From Otis tarda (lineage: Eukaryota > Chordata > Aves > Otidiformes > Otididae): a stretch of DNA of 64,000 bases. The DNA lies in contig CM048560.1 in assembly GCA_026413225.1 (NCBI GenBank), positions 13,596,001 to 13,660,000 of the forward strand. Reading direction: 5' to 3'. The position numbers and the translations under genes were made by a program. Positions 29,501 through 44,500 of this stretch are shown piece by piece (position 1 is the first letter of the stretch; each line of letters begins with the position of its first letter). The notes under the pieces were generated by a model. The model did no database searches and had not been told where the DNA came from. It worked only from the letters and a program-made list of their open reading frames with translations.

Positions 29501-32500
29501 TTTAAACATTGAAGAAATATTTTAGGATAGTGGTTTTTTAGAGTTCCAACACTGAAACTTGTAATAAATTAAGATGATCAGAGGGCTGGAGCACCTCTCC
29601 TATGAGGACAGGCTGAGAGAGTTGGGGCTGTTCAGCCTGGAGGAGAGAGGGCTCTGGGGAGACTTTATAGTGGCCTTCCAGTACCTCAAGGGGGCCTACA
29701 GGAAAGATGGGGAGAGACTGTTCAGCAGGGCCTGTTGTGACAGGACAAGGGGTAATGGTTTCAAAATAGAGGGAGGTAGATTTAGATTAGATATTAGAAA
29801 AAAAAATTTTACACTGAGAGTTGTAGAGCACTGGAACAGGTTGCCCAGAGAGGTGGTGGATGCCCCATCCCTGGAAACGTTCAAGGCCAGGTTGGATGGG
29901 GCTCTGAGCAACCTGATCTGGTTGGAGATGTCCTTGCTTCTTGCAGGGGGGTTGGACTAGATGACCTTTGAAGGTCACTTCCAACTCTAACCATTCTATG
30001 ATTCTATAAATACACATGTAGCGATATACACTTCACAGCACAACCTAAATGAATTGTTAAGCCAGTCTCTTTCAGGAACCTCAAGTGGCAGTCCTAAAAT
30101 ATTTTATACTTTTGAAGGGAAAATTTCACAGAGAGCTGGTAAGCTCCAGCCCTGATTTAAGTAGTGCCAGTTGAGCAACTCTGCAGTGGACTTGCTCTTT
30201 CCAGAATCTAGCCTTCATATCCTATAGAGGTAGATATTTCACAGACATAATGCTAGGAAAAAGTGGGAAAAAAGACCTTCTTGTGTACAGCAAGACAGTG
30301 AGTTCCAGTCTCATCATTGGTAAGATTACATGGATTTGCACTTTATTAATATGAAGCTGGTACTAATTGAGGCAAAATTAATTTTGGATACATCTTAAAA
30401 TCAGAGGAGGAAGGCCATTTACCTGGTGGCAAGGATTGCTGTCATATGAAATACCCTGTTCAAAAACAAACAAACCAAAAGGTAAATGCCCAAATTTTCA
30501 TTTTCTTGCAAAGTAATTAGCTTTCTTGAAATTGCTTATGTGAGAACTAATGCAACAAAACTCAGCATAAAACTTTACAGAGGATGAGTTTAATTTTATT
30601 TAACCCTTTAAGTCTGTGGCTTTACTGTCTGTCACTCCCATACCCACATACTCACAAGCACCAAGGCGCACACACACGCATGATCAAAGCAGGTGCTGCA
30701 TGAAAAGTGAGGTAGGCTGGTAATTGATATCTCTCTGTATCATCCTAGTTCCTCTTGATTGGTAAAGATGAACTGGGTTGGGTTGTTTTTTGGTTTTGGT
30801 TGTTTTGGGTTTTGAGGGTTTTTTTGGACAGTCCTTTTAGGAATCAACAGTTACTGCTGTGTGACCATCTACCTCAGAATCTTGCTAGATACACCCATCG
30901 TAGATCTTACGCAAGGCTGCTGCCCAGTGCCCTTCATTTCCGTGTTTTGGGTATATTTTGGCCACAGCCAATCTTCCTCTTGATATAATAGTTTGAGAAA
31001 CAGTACACACAATGTGTTCTACCTTGGTTGTCACCCTCCCATTATTAAAGCACAGGTGTTCTGTTGATAAGTCAATTTGTAACACAGCTTTGGTGGAAGT
31101 AACACATTCTTCAGTGTTTATCAGTTTAATTGCTGTTGACTGTGTCCTTGTACAGCTTCTTATGATGTCTTCACGTGCATTTCCACTCGTATTTAACTCA
31201 TACCAATCCTAATATTTCTGCTAAAAAAGTCTGTATTTATACTTCTCTCTTATTCTCATTGCTTTCCCCAATATATTTGGGCATAGATTTACTAGTATGG
31301 CCTCATCCATGACCCTTTCGCCTGAGACCTCATCACTGTAGGCATACACAAGTTGAACTGGAACCAGGATGAATACTACTAATCTAATTCTTGTTCCACA
31401 GGAGCCACTCTCTGATCCTATCACTTTCTATAGGAACTAAATGGAGCAACATCCAAAAAATCATTCCCAAGTAAAGATTTTATCTGTTTACTGAGTAGAC
31501 AGATGGATCACCACTTGTCCATCTTATGTATGTAACACTAGATGGGAGAAGCCACTTCATTTTGGTTACAATGACCAACAATATCACCCTTTCTTGATCT
31601 CTCTGCTAGATAATTCCATGTAATAATGAAAACAAAAGATTCCAACTAATTTATTGAAATACACATTACTACTACAAAGATAGCTGAGTCTAGTTTACAA
31701 CTAGTTTGGAGAAAGAGGACTTACTTGTCCACAACCACTGCTGCCACTAGAAGCAGATCCACCCTGCTAGGGAAAAAAAAAAGAGAGGCTCAATAATCCA
31801 AATATTCTTTTTCTCAATTTAGGTGCCTGACTGCTTAAAAGGTAGAAAACCAGCTACATCGTCCTGTAAATTTTCCTATAAAGTAGTGTGTAAGCTGAAT
31901 ATTATAGTGCATCAAAAAGCTGACACCTACACACACTCCTTTCTATGTGGGAAAGAGCCTATTGTTCCCAGACACATATGAAAAAAAAAGTTGCTTCTAA
32001 AGAGAATTTACTATTTATGGCAAAAATTCTCAATACATATATGGGAACATCACATATATGTTCTATACTAACTAATGACTGACTGATGCTTACCTGGCCA
32101 TAGGAACTGCCACCTTGAGGTTGAGGTTGATAGCCCTGTAAGAAAGGCAAGAACTCATTAGTAAACAAAGCCATATTCTTAGCAAAGCTGCAACAGAAAA
32201 GCCCATTTCCACTAAAAGTTCCTCGCTACTGTGTTCTTTTTCCTTCATGGCAATTCAGTGGTATAAACCAAAATCAAGGACCACTCCAAGAAGGAAAAAA
32301 CCCAACCAACAACCAAAGTTCACTTATAAGGCAGGTCCCTACAGAGAAGCTCAATGCATTTCAGCAAAAAAAGTCTTACCTGGCCATAGGACTGGCTGCC
32401 TTGGGAACCCTTTAAAGAAAAAGAAGATAATTACCACCTGTCTATAAGGAGCATAAGGTTTATGCAAATACAGCTGCACAAGGGTTTCCCAAAAAGGCTC

Positions 32501-35500
32501 TTCCTGAGCCAAAGTAGACAGAGCAGTACGCTAGCATCTGTGCAGCAGATTGTCCTATTCTCAGCAAAAGCCCTGAATCAAATTGAGATGCAGACTACCA
32601 AAGGAAACCTCACTCTCAGAAATCTGCCAGTCATGGTGGCCACAGAGAGATCAGTGAAGAACTTCCTACAGAATATACAGTCTGCTTACCTGGCCATAAG
32701 AACTGCTGCTGCCTGAGTAACTTGGCCCACCCTAAGACAAGAACACCATTTGGTTACTTCCCTTTTGTCAGGGATCCAGCCTGCATTAGGAAAAGCAAGC
32801 AACTACATCCTAAAGCTATGCAGGGCAGTATGAAGAGCCTGGACTTCCTCCTGGCCTTCACCATGATGCTGAGGGTGATGATTTCACGTGCTGGGATGCC
32901 AGATAAATAAGTGTCATGTAGATACATTTTAGAGTGTGAGACTACACACTTTTGGAGAAAATGTCCTTTACAGTTCAAATTCTGAGGGATTGCTAAGTGC
33001 TTTTGCAGTGCCACGGCACTCCACTTTCTCCAGTGCTCTTATTCTGACTGATGCTTACCTGGCCATAGGAACTGCCACCTTGAGGCTGGTAGCCCTGTAA
33101 GAAAGGAATTAGTGATTCATAATTATTGTATTTGTGATATAGATGCCTTTTTCATGTTTGTCTCTTTGTGGGGAGAAAAACTTAGAATAAGATAAAGAAT
33201 TTATAGTTTTTGTTGCTTAACTAGAATTATTTTTGTATTTCTTATTCTCGATGAACATCTGATCATACTGTATTTATGAAACGACAATCATAGATTAGTT
33301 TTACATCCATCTCAGATGAGACTCTAGTCTTATGAAGGGTTTCCAGGACATTGAAGGGATGCAACATTTTCTTACTATGTTTCTTTTGCCTGCTCTTTCT
33401 CAGACATTGGGCTTAGATGGCTAATGACAGGTTAATACTGACTTCCTGTATTTCTATTTCTCGTGGGCCCCAGTTGCACAATTCCGTTAATCTGAGGCAA
33501 AATAGAAGTGAAAAATAATTAAAAAAATAAGGAAGAATCCTATTTAAAAAATAGATTAATAAAATGAAAACAAAATGGTGCAATTAAAAGTAGCTGGTCA
33601 AATGAATTAGTCAAGGATGATAGTGCGTTTTGAAAAACTTTCAGTAATATAAAGTTACTCTCAGTAACTGTAAGCTGCTGATGCAATCTGCCTTCAATAT
33701 AATGTCAAAAAAGAGCAGAGGTTTCATGTAGATGCAGACCTGTGCCACAGCTGTCTGGGAGAGTCATGAAGACAGGGATTACCAAAAAGGATTTGAAGTA
33801 TCTTGTCTATTTCTGCTATCTCACATCAAATCGTGACAAAATTCATAGCTATCTTAAGGCTGCTTTAATTCACATAAAAACCGAAGGGAGGTAAACATTC
33901 ATCAGCTGCAGGCTCTAAGACCAAATCTTCCTGCAGCTGAGGACTTGACGCAATGTCCTTTCGCTCCTCAACGCTGTTTCTCTGTCCTGAGATGAAAGAA
34001 GACAGTAAAGAACTGACTACAAATTTGTCTTGTACCATGTAAATCAACTGGAACAGGAACAGCACCATATAGACTATTTCAACCAAAGATTTTAAAGTTC
34101 CATACCCACAGAAAAGATCAGATAGCAATGGGAACCCATGCTTCCCACAGACACCCATTAAAACCACAACTGCCAATTTCACAACAGAAGTTTTGAAATG
34201 TATTCAGAGGCTGGGTTTTTTTTTTTGTTTTTTTTTTAAGAGCTCAATATAAATTGAAAAAAATAAACTCTGCAACTTTTTGAAGTGCCGTGGCTCTCCA
34301 CTTTCTCTAATGCTTTTATTCTGACTGATCCTTACCTGGCCATAGGAACTGCCACCTTGAGGTTGAGGTTGATAGCCCTGTAAGAAAGGCAAGAACTCAT
34401 TAGTAAACAAAGCCATATTCTTAGCAAAGCTGCAACAGAAAAGCCCATTTCCACTAAAAGTTCCTCGCTACTGTGTTCTTTTTCCTTCATGGTAATTCAG
34501 TGGTACAAACCAAAATCGAAGATCACTCAGAAACACCAAGAAGGCAGAAAACCCAACCAACAACCAAAGTTCACTTATAAGGCAGGCCCCTACAGAAAAG
34601 CTCAATACATTGCAGCTAAAAATGTCTTACCTGGCCATAGGACTGGCTGCCTTGGGAACCCTTTAAAGAAAAAGAAGATAATTACCACCTGTCTATAAGG
34701 AGCATAAGGTTTATGCAAATACAGCTGCACAAGGGTTTCCCAAAAAGGCTCTTCCTGAGCCAAAGTAGACAGAGCAGTACGCTAGCATCTGTGCAGCAGA
34801 TTGTCCTATTCTCAGCAAAAGCCCTGAATCAAATTGAGATGCAGACTACCAAAGGAAACCTCACTCTCAGAAATCTGCCAGTCATGGTGGCCACAGAGAG
34901 ATCAGTGAAGAACTTCCTACAGAATATACAGTCTGCTTACCTGGCTATAAGAACTGCTGCTGCCTGAGTAACTTGGCCCACCCTAAGACAAGAACACCAT
35001 TTGGTTACTTCCCTTTTGTCAGGGATCCAGCCTGCATTAGGAAAAGCAAGCAACTACATCCTAAAGCTATGCAGGGCAGTATGAAGAGCCTGGACTTCCT
35101 CCTGGCCTTCACCATGATGCTGAGGGTGATGATTTCACGTGCTGGGATGCCAGATAAATAAGTGTCATGTAGATACATTTTAGAGTGTGAGACTACACAC
35201 TTTTGGAGAAAATGTCCTTTACAGTTCAAATTCTGAGGGATTGCTAAGTGCTTTTGCAGTGCCACGGCACTCCACTTTCTCCAGTGCTCTTATTCTGACT
35301 GATGCTTACCTGGCCATAGGAACTGCCACCTTGAGGTTGAGGTTGATAGCCCTGTAAGAAAGGCAAGAACTCATTAGTAAACAAAGCCATATTCTTAGCA
35401 AAGCTGCAACAGAAAAGCCCATTTCCACTAAAAGTTCCTCGCTACTGTGTTCTTTTTCCCTCACGGTAATTCAGTGGTACAAACCAAAATCGAAGATCAC

Positions 35501-38500
35501 TCAGAAACACCAAGAAGGCTAAAAAACCCAACTAAAACCCAAGTCCATTTACAAGGCAGGCCTCTACAGAAAAGCTCAATACATTGCAGCAAAAAAAAAA
35601 GTCTTACCTGGCCATAGGACTGGCTGCTTTGGGAACCCTTTAAAGAAAAAGAAGATAATTACCACCTGTCTATAAGGAGCATAAGGTTTATGCAAATACA
35701 GCTGCACAAGGGTTTCCCAAAAAGGCTCTTCCTGAGCCAAAGAAGACAGAGCAGTATGCTAGCATCTGTATAGCAGATTGTCCTATTCTCAGCAGAAGCC
35801 CTGAATGAAATGAGACACAGACTGACAACCTTTTGCATGTTGAGTAGTTGTGATGTTGAGTACTGGCCTCCCTGTGGCCTTGATCTCTAGAAGTCATATC
35901 TACCTTTCTGAAACATTTTCCTAGTTGTGTATAGTGGTACAGAGAATATTGACAGGTATTTTCCTTCCCCCTCCCCCTCAAAGAGGAGGAGGCTTTAAAT
36001 AGCCTTCATACTTGAGTTCATAGTATGAATATTCTCATGTGTTACTCTGCAACAATATATGTTATCATCATGTTAGTATTTGTTAAAATCATATGCTTGT
36101 TTTTCAGACAAGTTTATCTGCATGGCTTAAAAAGTTGTTGCACATAGGGACACTGTTATGATTCTCCATCATTCTTGATATGGATAAGCAACTATCCTTC
36201 ATGACTTATTGAAATTTATATTGAAATAATATACATGGGGTCTGAATCTACCAGAATGGGACTTATGGTGTGATACTGAGCCTAGAAACACTTCCTCTCA
36301 GTGACACGACTTCTGTGCACCTTTTAGAGGACACATGGAGTGGAATACAGTAATTTAATTTCAACCAATAACACATGGAAATGCATTTGTGAGCGTTCCA
36401 AACAAAAAATATTTGAACACCAATACCAGATGACAATTTTATGAAAAAAAAAAAAATAAAATCAGAGAAACAGAAGAATCTGCACCCTGTGAAATAAATT
36501 TTTAAATATAGGAAATATTTTGTGAAGTCTACAGGAATATTTCTAGTCCTTTTTAAGTTCACTTACCTGAACGTAAGTACTGCCACTGCTGCTTTGCTGT
36601 CTTTGCCCACTCTACCCAGGACCAAAAAAAAAAAAGGTTATTTATTTTTAACAGGTTTGCTCACATACTAAGACTTTTCAAGAGGCAGCTCTATCCTTAT
36701 ATCTACTAGATAGTTTGAAAGCCAGAAAGAGTTCCTTATGCCCTTTCTTACTTTATTTATGCCATCTCCATGTGCTACAATGTTCAATACTTCTGTATAT
36801 AAAGATTCTTCATAAATTCTCATAGGAGTATTTATACAACTTGATGTAATTTTCTTAATGAAAATTCATCATATAATACATTGTTGTGTCATATTGTGGT
36901 ATTTCAAATGAGTTTAAATAATTCTGTCTTTCAAACATATCACACAAATCGCCATTAAACTCATATCCATTTATATTCATATTATGACTGATTTTTTTCA
37001 CGAATAAGCAGAAAAAAAAAAAAAAACCTGGAAAAGCCATAGTTAAAATTTAACCAAAGTAAAATTCACTGTAGAGAATCTTTCAATTCCCGTGAAGTAC
37101 GTCGATTATGAGAGCAATCAAATATTCTTCAATTTTATTGATATATACACACTGAAAATACCTAACCCATGTAATCAAGACACTGTACATTTACATTAAG
37201 ACATAAAATAATAAGGAAATCTTAATCCTTTCTCTGCCAGCATTCATTACTAGTTGTGGAATAATCTAATGCTATACATTTTGAAAGCAATGATTTTCAA
37301 AAGACAAATTTCAGCTGGGGTAACCTGCTACTGATCTTTCAATGAAAGTGAGAATTTGTTGTCACAGTCTGAAATACTATCATATGAAGGAAGGGAAGCC
37401 TAAACTCTGAAGAGTGGTAGGCAGGTTAAAATTGCAAAGGACCCAGAAAAAATATGGCTGCGTGATAGGTATAATACTTTACAAACATGTTTTTAATGAC
37501 CTTCAGTTGTAAACCAACTTCCCAAGCGCCTAGTTATCAAGAAGCAATGTTATAAATACAACAGCAAACAAAAGTTCACCTAAACACTAACTAACAGGGT
37601 TTTTAAAAATGTAATGCTGAACTAGTTGTTTCCATTTAAAAAAAAATAGACTGTATAAATGAACATGGAACTATGCAGGTTATGATTTATGCATATTGGA
37701 TTTAATATTGAATAACATTCAAGCTTAAGTTCTAGAAATCCATCTGCCTTCTTGAGATTCCTGACTGAGATGGTTAAATTTTGCAAATTTTGAGAGCACT
37801 ATGGAATTAGCATACAGTGGCTTTCATATTTTATGACTGTAGATAACAGCTGGAAAGGTATTTAATAAGCAGCCAAGGAGGATATCCACTTTGCTGTAAC
37901 TACAGAAATGCTCTACTCCACCACTGTAGTTTGTGGATGTTTAAGATATCCATGAGTTTTCCATGCTTATTTATTCCCAAAGAGATGAATCATTATTTAG
38001 TTTACTGAGACAGGGCTTCAGTTAAAACTCAAGTACAATGGGGAAAGCATTTCTACCTGTATTATGATCCTAGTAGCAGAACTTCCCAAACTCTGAAAAA
38101 AAAACCCAAAAGACAACAGAGAACATTTAATTTGACTTGTTCAAATACAATGCAGTTAAACAGAAAATATCGAGTTGTACTATTTTGCTTGGCAGAATAA
38201 AGGGAAAGGTTGTATGTGTGATGTACTGAGTACCAAATTCTCAACATCCAGCATTAAACTCTATCCTCAGTTCTGAAAGTGTGGGGAGGCAGCTTGACCC
38301 TACTAAGTAATTTTCTACACTTGCATCTGCTTCTATTACAGCTTACGTGCAGAGCAGCAGAGCACAGGCTATGCCCTTTTTGCACTACCAGTCAGCTTGG
38401 CTTTTCCAAATGTGGTGAGTGAAGGTAAGACATCATCATCCCTCCAACTTGTCTCACTGTCACCTGGATTAGACATAGATCACCACATATATTAATTCAA

Positions 38501-41500
38501 TTCTTAATGCAATAATTTGCTGATTTTTGGGGCATGAGGAACAAATGTAAAAGCGTAGCAGACACCCTCCTGAGGCAACTGGTTTGATCTCATAAGAACT
38601 GTATTACAATTATGGAAATCATAAGAAAAAAGTATTCTTACCTGGGGGTAGGTATGACGCTGCAAATGAAACAAACCAATCTTTAATTATTTTGCACAAG
38701 GGCTTGTCCAAACAGAATACTGCAGCAGAAAAAGAGCCCTATCTTTTAGACGCAATACACAACCAAATGTGAAAGAAAGATGCGGAAAGGGTAGCATAGA
38801 GCAAATGCATCTTAACCTTCATTCAGGTTAGAACAACAACATGTGTGATTAGAACTAGACATCAGAAAATCATATATATCAAATGTTATGTCATACAAAC
38901 TCACTTTAAGCACCTTGAGGCTAAATTTACTTTTGTCTGACTATATGAATTCCAAGTAAGCAGAGTGGAAATTTCATAGTTTAAAAATGAGAGTGGAATT
39001 GAATTTACAAAAGAAAACTGCAATAGAAACAGAAAATCAAAACTATTCAGGAACACAGAAGCTGTATACATTGAGAGACCTGGAATCTGCAGCTAATCCA
39101 ATATCTCTGCAAGTACTGACAGCAATCATAGAACCATGAGATTTGTAGCTACCTTACTACTGGCTTTCCCTGAGGATAATTATGCACCTATGGTAAACCT
39201 TGCCTGCTAAAGAGTTGTCTCCATACACCAGGAATCTTTCTGACAAATTAAGCCTATAGATATTTGAAAGCTTTTTGAGTCAAAATTCTGAGCATTGTAG
39301 AGAAAAATGGCTTACCACAGGTGGAAACGGGTTGCTGTTGGCAACAACCACTACCTATGAAGAAATCAGAGAAAGCTGTTTACTCATCATAGAGTTTATT
39401 TAAATAGTTAAATATGCTAGGAAAATGACAAATACTGAATTGTCTAAATTTACAAACTCTGACAATAATGCTATGGATGATCACTTTTATAAAATACTAT
39501 TTCGATAAAAAAAAATTAATACACATTACCAAGCAAAGAAGAATATACACGGTTTACACTAGAGCATAAAGAGATAAAAGACTCGCTCCCAGTCACACAA
39601 TGTCTCAGCTGTAGAGGCAGAAGCAGGATTTCATGTATTGTGCCATATCTACTGGCCTATACTCTATGTCCTTCTTGATCTTCAACTTTCCATTCCAAAC
39701 TGGAAATTTCTTTTTCTCTTTATTCAGTATTATGCTAAAAAAAGGCTTAATACTGAGTCTATTAAAAAAAAAAAAAAGCCAAATGCAGTAGTAGTATATT
39801 CTGGTTAGGTTTTAATGTTTTCTCATTAGAAGCATTTTTTCCTTTAATTTTTTTTTAAACTGACAACAGTTCGTATTTCCCAGTGGTGTAAAAAGGAAGA
39901 GGAGAGCTGGTACTATCAGAAGTAAAGAATTCTAATAGAAAACAGGGAGAAGTATTACTTTTTTAAAACTGAGTTATTAAAAAAATAATCTATCAGTATG
40001 TTTTGCATTCTTAAAACAATGGCAAATTAAAATGAAAAAAAAAAAAAATACCTGTGAAGACATGAATGGGTACACTGTGTGTCTACTGGACACACCACAG
40101 TATCAGCCCTGAGCTTCCCAGGCACTGAACTGAACGGAAGAGTCCATGTCAATACTGAGAGTCCAATTCAACAGTAATGTGAATTCTGTTGATTTCATCT
40201 GCTTTGAGTCACGCTCATTCTCCAGTCTCATCTGAATAATAATTACATAATCTATATCCTTAAAAGTCCTAATTTCCATAAACTTGTATGAAATTCTATT
40301 TTATACACAGTTAAGTCAACTACCAACAAAAGCCACCACAGCACAGCTAGTTAATACAAGGCATCTAGGAATCAAACTGATTCAAATCATATTAATCAAT
40401 CTGGGTTAAAAACTTGAAAAGCCTTAACTGGTAAAAGGAACTGTAGTACTGCTGAAATATAAGGAGTCATACCAAGTTACGACTGTAAGAATTTTTTCCC
40501 TTTGAATTAAAAAGAAAAGAAGTGCTTACCTTCTTACTGGACTCTGAACTGCTTGAAGGGACAGACTGTAAAGAACACAGAATCCTTTTTTTTGCTTAGG
40601 TAAATGTATGACAAATTAACTACAGCATTATTTTCCACAATAATGTTATAGCTAACATCATTTCCCTAAAGTACCAAATAAAATAAGGTTCTGAAGAAAA
40701 ATACTAATGTATTGGCAATTAATAAATGAACAACTGAAATAAACCAACTTTTAAATAAAACAACTTTTTAATAAAGAATTTTTTTTCTACAAATCACCAT
40801 TATTTTGCTAGTTTTACACAGCACTGTATAAAAGCTGCAAATGTTTAATCTAACATAAAATTGGAAGTTTGTTTATAATAAAATAATTGTTAGGAAAAAA
40901 AAACCAACCCAAACTCCAGAACCTATCCCTCCAAAACTAAAAAACCTACCATTGAAATATAAACTGGAATAAATGGGATGCGCCCATTTACAAAGAATAC
41001 AGATGTTTTAAATAAAGCATAAAATAACATGCAGCAAAGTCTTCAATTTCATCAACCTATAGGTACCATTGCATAGGCAAAAGCCACAAAAAATACTTTT
41101 AATTCTTTGTAACTATCAAAGAAAGCACTGACTTTCAGAAAATCACAATAAAAGTAACTGGTATTCATTTACAGAATAAATGTGCAAACCAGAAGTAACT
41201 AACTTCTAATAAAGTTGGTATCACAACAGACACTAACCATGTAACTCATCTATTGAAGTTATTTCCAGACATGATTATTATTTAACCATTTGAAGACAGT
41301 TCTCCTTTATCTCCTTCCATGAAATTTATTATTGTTTGGTAAAATTTGGGCATATCTGCTTAGTTTCTGAATAGCTTAGGAAACTGAAAACATGTTGGAA
41401 AGCACATAGTTACCTGGCCATACGTAAGACCACTGCTGGATGCACCCTAAAATAAAAACATAAATTAGGTATTTATTTATATAATAATTATTAATTATAT

Positions 41501-44500
41501 CTAGAAGTCACCACTTTTTTCCTTAGAGGATGTACACTTCAAATCAAACTCATTTCATCTATACTTAAATAAATCTAGGGCAATAGTAGAGTACACTGAA
41601 CTTGCTTAAAGATAACTGAAGTAAAATTTTCCAACATCCTACTGTAGTCATAAGATTAATGTTGCTCTATCGCAAATATAGTTTACACTTATATATTAAA
41701 CAAAGATAAAATATAGTTAATATTTAGGAATTAGTATAAATAATGATGTATTTAAAGTTAAGCATATGATCAAGCAGTTTTTGGCTAGGGTTTCAGTTCC
41801 TAACAGGCATTAGAGAATGCTGTTCTGATAGATTTTTTTACTTGCTTTTATGATTTAAAAAATGGAAAATATGTTACATTTTAAAATAAACCTCTTTTCA
41901 GGTGAAAATGACGTAAATAAGATTAACAATAGAAATTTATCTAATTAAAGAATTATTGGATTAATACTCAAAGACTGTAAAAAACCCAAATAATATTGCA
42001 CAATATGCAATATCCAAAGACAATTACTGTAACAGATAAAAAGCATTATGCAGTAAGAATTCTGAAATTTTATTAGGCTAACAAATTAAGCATTTATAAT
42101 AAGTGATAAGTAGTCCCTATAACATGAATGATTACACTTTGAGGCAGTGACAATGTAACAACTTTTAATTTTGGTTTTCAACCTCAGACTGTCACCATTG
42201 TCCTTAACATATTTAGGAAGAATAATACAACTTTGCAGAAGAGAATCAAATGCAATTTGGAATAAGGAGATGGGTTGAGAAGCATAGCAGTAGACAATCA
42301 GTAAATATGTATATAACCAGCTTACATCTTGACAGGCGTGTTGACTATATACACCAGCAGCACCTCCCTAAGAAAAAAAATGAAAACGGTTATTTCTTTT
42401 CTATAATTGCTTAAGAAGAAAAGGTACACTTCAGAAACCCTCAGTTCTGACCAATCCTTACATAGAACATGCAAAGAATAGATGATAGGAGTGTACTCTC
42501 CACTAATAATGTGTGAGAACCCACGTGTGAATATAAGAGAAAGGCACATTAGCCCTTTGTATATAAGTGATTGTCTAGTGGTACTCAGGAAACATTTTAA
42601 AACAGACACTGCCAAGACATTATTTTAATAGAAATATATCTCTATATAAAATTATATATATAATGATATAATTATATAAATTCACTTATTATTATTAATA
42701 CAATATTCTCCCCAAAACTGTAATTTTGTTGTTCTTTGCAAAAACCCAATACACATTGTGACAAATTTTACAAGTACTGATTACATGAATGTTCTACATT
42801 TTTTGAAACATTGTCCTTTTTGGCACTGAGTCATCCCCATTTTTCTAGTTTGAGGTGACAACTGATAGTGCTTGGCAATAGAATTACATGACTAGCTATT
42901 TTTGTTTACTTGCTATACCATGAAAAACAAGCAAAAAACCCTGTCATTTACATAGAAAGAAACTTGACTGTTTCATTTACTTTTCAAGTTTTTTCTCATT
43001 TTTTATACTGAGTAAATGTTTGAACATAGTAACTTTGCATTATAAAATCTTATCCTGTAAATGCTGAAAATAAATCCAAGTAATTATATCTATTTGACAT
43101 AAATCTACAGATATTTGAGTCTGTACAATTAGTCACCATCTTAATAAAAATGCTTCAGCTAAGTTTTTTATCTATTCAGCACCACGTTAGAGTACTCTTG
43201 CATCTTTCATCTATTTCTGGTTTGACCTGTCTAGGATTCATAACTTCACAAGTATCCCTGCTGCATTAAAGAATGAAAAACTGAAAAAGCCTTAGTTATT
43301 ATAGATATCTGTGTGATTGCTTCTGAGAGGAGGAACAACTTTGAACATGCAGACCAATTCACACCAGTCTTGTCTTGGTAGAAGGGGAGAATAGACAACC
43401 TATATAATGAGTGTAATGTAAATCTAACACACAACCTCCTCCAGTCCTTTTCTCATTATTCTATAATCTGTATGTTTCTATTTAACTTTTTAACATCTCT
43501 GTTTGCCAACTACTTCATATCATTGAATAAACTGTAATATTAAACCTCTAGCTCTCTCTTCATTATTCTCTAGTGGCAAGAGAAACCCCCACAGAACGCT
43601 CATAAATAGCGCAATTGAAGGCTAGGAGTTACTATGAATATAGATATGTTGGGGACAAAAATGTAAATGTAAGAAAAGTGCTTACAGGGCCACATCCACT
43701 CTTGCTTATAGTGTAGACTACTCCTTTCTGAAATAAAAACAGAAGTCAATTATTTCCATGTTAAAAAAAAAGCGGGGGGGGAGGCAGGAGTCAGAATGAA
43801 AAAAAAAAAAAAGCACCCTGCTGTTTATAGCATGAAAATGAAAATCTGTGCAACTAACAATGTGTATGAGCAAGTACAGAGGCTGCCAGTTCACTGGCAA
43901 CTTACTGTTACAATTCTAATTTAGTATGAAACATTAGTCACCACCTGGTTTTCATATAACTTTTCCATTGGTCATGCAACCTTTCAAAATCCACAAGTTG
44001 TTTTACTAAACAGCCTATAATTTAGAAAAAATAAATAACTTCAGGTTATTTACATACATGACATTTACATTTACATTACATTTACATGTAAATTTACATT
44101 TACATGACAAGATAATAAACTCAGCTCTTCAAAAAGAGTACATGTTATATATGAAAGAAATACAATGAAGAAAATCAGTATTTAGTATATACATCAAAAT
44201 AACTGGCATTTCTCAGAGTCTGGTAATTCCACTTACAAGTCGTGAAGGTTGAACAAATGGAATATTACTAGATAGTTCACTAATAAATATAGTCATTAGT
44301 AAGCAGTAAGAAATATATCCTTGGAGAAGCTCAGTTCAAGAAACTGGAGACGTACCAGAAAGCATCTGACAGTTCAAGTGTAAATAGGCACATTATGGTT
44401 GTGGAGATAATTAACCAAAAAGCAAGTATACATTTCTGTGATTAAAGAAGTGAAAGTGATCAGTGAGATTGCAGACATAAATACCCTAGAAATTTTAAAA

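Larger units (their letters stand above)
32078..33110. repeat. Duplicated block with exons 21-24
   Basis: Nearly identical to the block starting near 34317 (offset about 2242-2251), including all introns. Confidence 0.9.
34290..35365. repeat. Duplicated block with exons 17-20
   Basis: Second copy of the 32078-33110 block. It is directly followed by a partial third copy (offset about 974-977). Confidence 0.9.
35260..35815. repeat. Partial third copy of the block (exons 16-17)
   Basis: Matches the start of 34290-35365 at an offset of about 975 and then ends near 35815, where the sequences diverge. Confidence 0.87.

Noticed and set aside
29574..29960. 128-codon plus-strand open frame
   Set aside because: It is the C-terminal piece of a CR1 LINE ORF2, not a host gene.
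32247..35265. Repeated 62-86 codon open frames on both strands
   Set aside because: These are duplicated intron sequence; the coding units here are the 30-42 nt exons.
39590..39665. Weak MIR-like stretch (CAGTCACACAATGTCTCAGC)
   Set aside because: Only a short part resembles the MIR core; too little to call.
40051..40110. Donor-like site with an in-frame YPFMSSQ before CAG/GTATTT
   Set aside because: No acceptor with a pyrimidine tract gives a phase-0 exon, and upstream in-frame readings meet stops.
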